From NCBI GenBank assembly GCA_964517215.1, contig CAZFBR010000079.1, positions 1-13,768 of the forward strand: a DNA stretch of 13,768 nt, read 5' to 3'. The notes under the pieces were generated by a model. It was given only the letters and a program-made list of their open reading frames with translations. It was not told the origin of the DNA and made no database searches. The translations under genes were made by a program, and so were the position numbers. Source of the stretch: CAZFBR01 sp035353495 [NCBI: uncultured bacterium] (GTDB taxonomy: Bacteria; DAOPZR01). This document shows, piece by piece, positions 13,383 to 13,768 of the stretch. Each line of letters starts with the position of its first letter. Position 1 is the stretch's first letter.

Positions 13383-13765
13383 TGTCACAGCTTTCCGGAT
13401 GGCTTAACGGCGTGGCAGTGATGGTGGCTGTGCTGTTGCTGTGTGGGATGCTGGTGGGAGTTATTGCCGCCGGCGGGGCATTTACGGGACGCGGCATTGA
13501 GTCGATTGCATATCCGGTACTGTCCATGCCGATTCTGGCGGGGTGTGCTGTGTTTCTGCGCGAACTGCTTACCCGGGACGACAATCTTGGTGCTGATGGC
13601 GCGGTTGAACCACTGCGAATAATTGTATGGGGAATATACGGTGGCGCCATGGCATTACCGTATGGGGCGTTGGTGAATTTTGTGCAGCAGTGTGGAAACA
13701 CCGAATCCCTCGACGCTGTTGGGTTTCTGCTGATTGGCGGAGTTATCGTGATGTCGCCGATGTAG
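13382..13765 (+). CDS. Small four-TM membrane protein, unknown function
   Basis: A 127-residue hydrophobic protein starting MSQLSGWLNG. Four membrane helices are predicted by eye: about 8-32 (VAVMVAVLLLCGMLVGVIAA), 40-61 (AYPVLSMPILAGCAVFLREL), 77-98 (PLRIIVWGIYGGAMALPYGAL) and 110-125 (AVGFLLIGGVIVM). A charged loop (TRDDNLGADGAVE, about 64-77) separates the second and third. No family is recognised. Its ATG overlaps the stop of the kinase gene, so it is likely translated by coupling; no Shine-Dalgarno sequence is evident because the upstream bases are kinase codons. Base composition is less GC-rich than the kinase gene. The stop is 3 nt from the window end, so the gene appears complete. Confidence 0.65.
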   Translation: MSQLSGWLNGVAVMVAVLLLCGMLVGVIAAGGAFTGRGIESIAYPVLSMPILAGCAVFLRELLTRDDNLGADGAVEPLRIIVWGIYGGAMALPYGALVNFVQQCGNTESLDAVGFLLIGGVIVMSPM

Positions 13766-13768
13766 GTC

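Noticed and set aside
1-13768. tRNA, rRNA or CRISPR arrays
   Set aside because: No cloverleaf with a GGTTCGA-type T-loop, no rRNA-like conserved blocks, and no regularly spaced repeats were seen.

Overview
This is a GC-rich bacterial window, dense with genes and using short intergenic gaps and ATGA/TGATG overlaps. A lipobox lipoprotein and a YaiO-type outer-membrane barrel point to a diderm (Gram-negative) organism. I cannot fix the phylum from sequence alone. The mixture of genes would fit a PVC-type or other deep-branching diderm, but that is only a guess. The recognisable promoters are of the sigma-70 type (TTGACG/A, 17-18 bp, TATGCT/TACAAT-like).

Layout. Positions 1-175, minus strand: the left end of an ISL3-like insertion sequence, with a putative terminal repeat, an extended -10 promoter, a strong ribosome binding site and the first 27 codons of a transposase that runs off the window. 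Positions 176-498: an AT-richer upstream region ending in a good promoter (409-437). Positions 499-5483, plus strand: a tightly packed cluster of a ParA/MinD-like ATPase (FRGGTGKS P-loop), a membrane protein that joins an ECF S-component-like domain to a HAMP domain and coiled coil, an 849-residue protein whose C-terminal half resembles a degenerate S-adenosylhomocysteine hydrolase, and a lipoprotein with a DUF985-type cupin domain. This cluster is the best candidate for an undescribed system: a membrane sensor or receptor coupled to a ParA-type switch and a pseudoenzyme.

Positions 5540-7193, plus strand: a ZIP-family metal transporter and a dolichol/phytol kinase-CTP transferase family membrane protein. 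Positions 9226 down to 7225, minus strand: a three-gene operon linked by 4-nt overlaps. It encodes a 46-residue membrane peptide, a single-pass protein with a beta-rich extracytoplasmic part, and a three-TM protein with two tandem dual-specificity-phosphatase-like domains, of which only the first keeps the HCX5R site.

Divergent promoters around 9271-9336 separate that operon from a plus-strand pair: a TPR/YaiO-like outer-membrane protein (9654-10952) and an AlkP-superfamily metalloenzyme related to cofactor-independent phosphoglycerate mutase (10954-11958). A strong promoter overlapping the latter's stop codon drives an ATP-cone/uridine-kinase-like fusion (12027-13382), followed by an overlapping small four-TM protein (13382-13765). 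No tRNA, rRNA or CRISPR array was seen.
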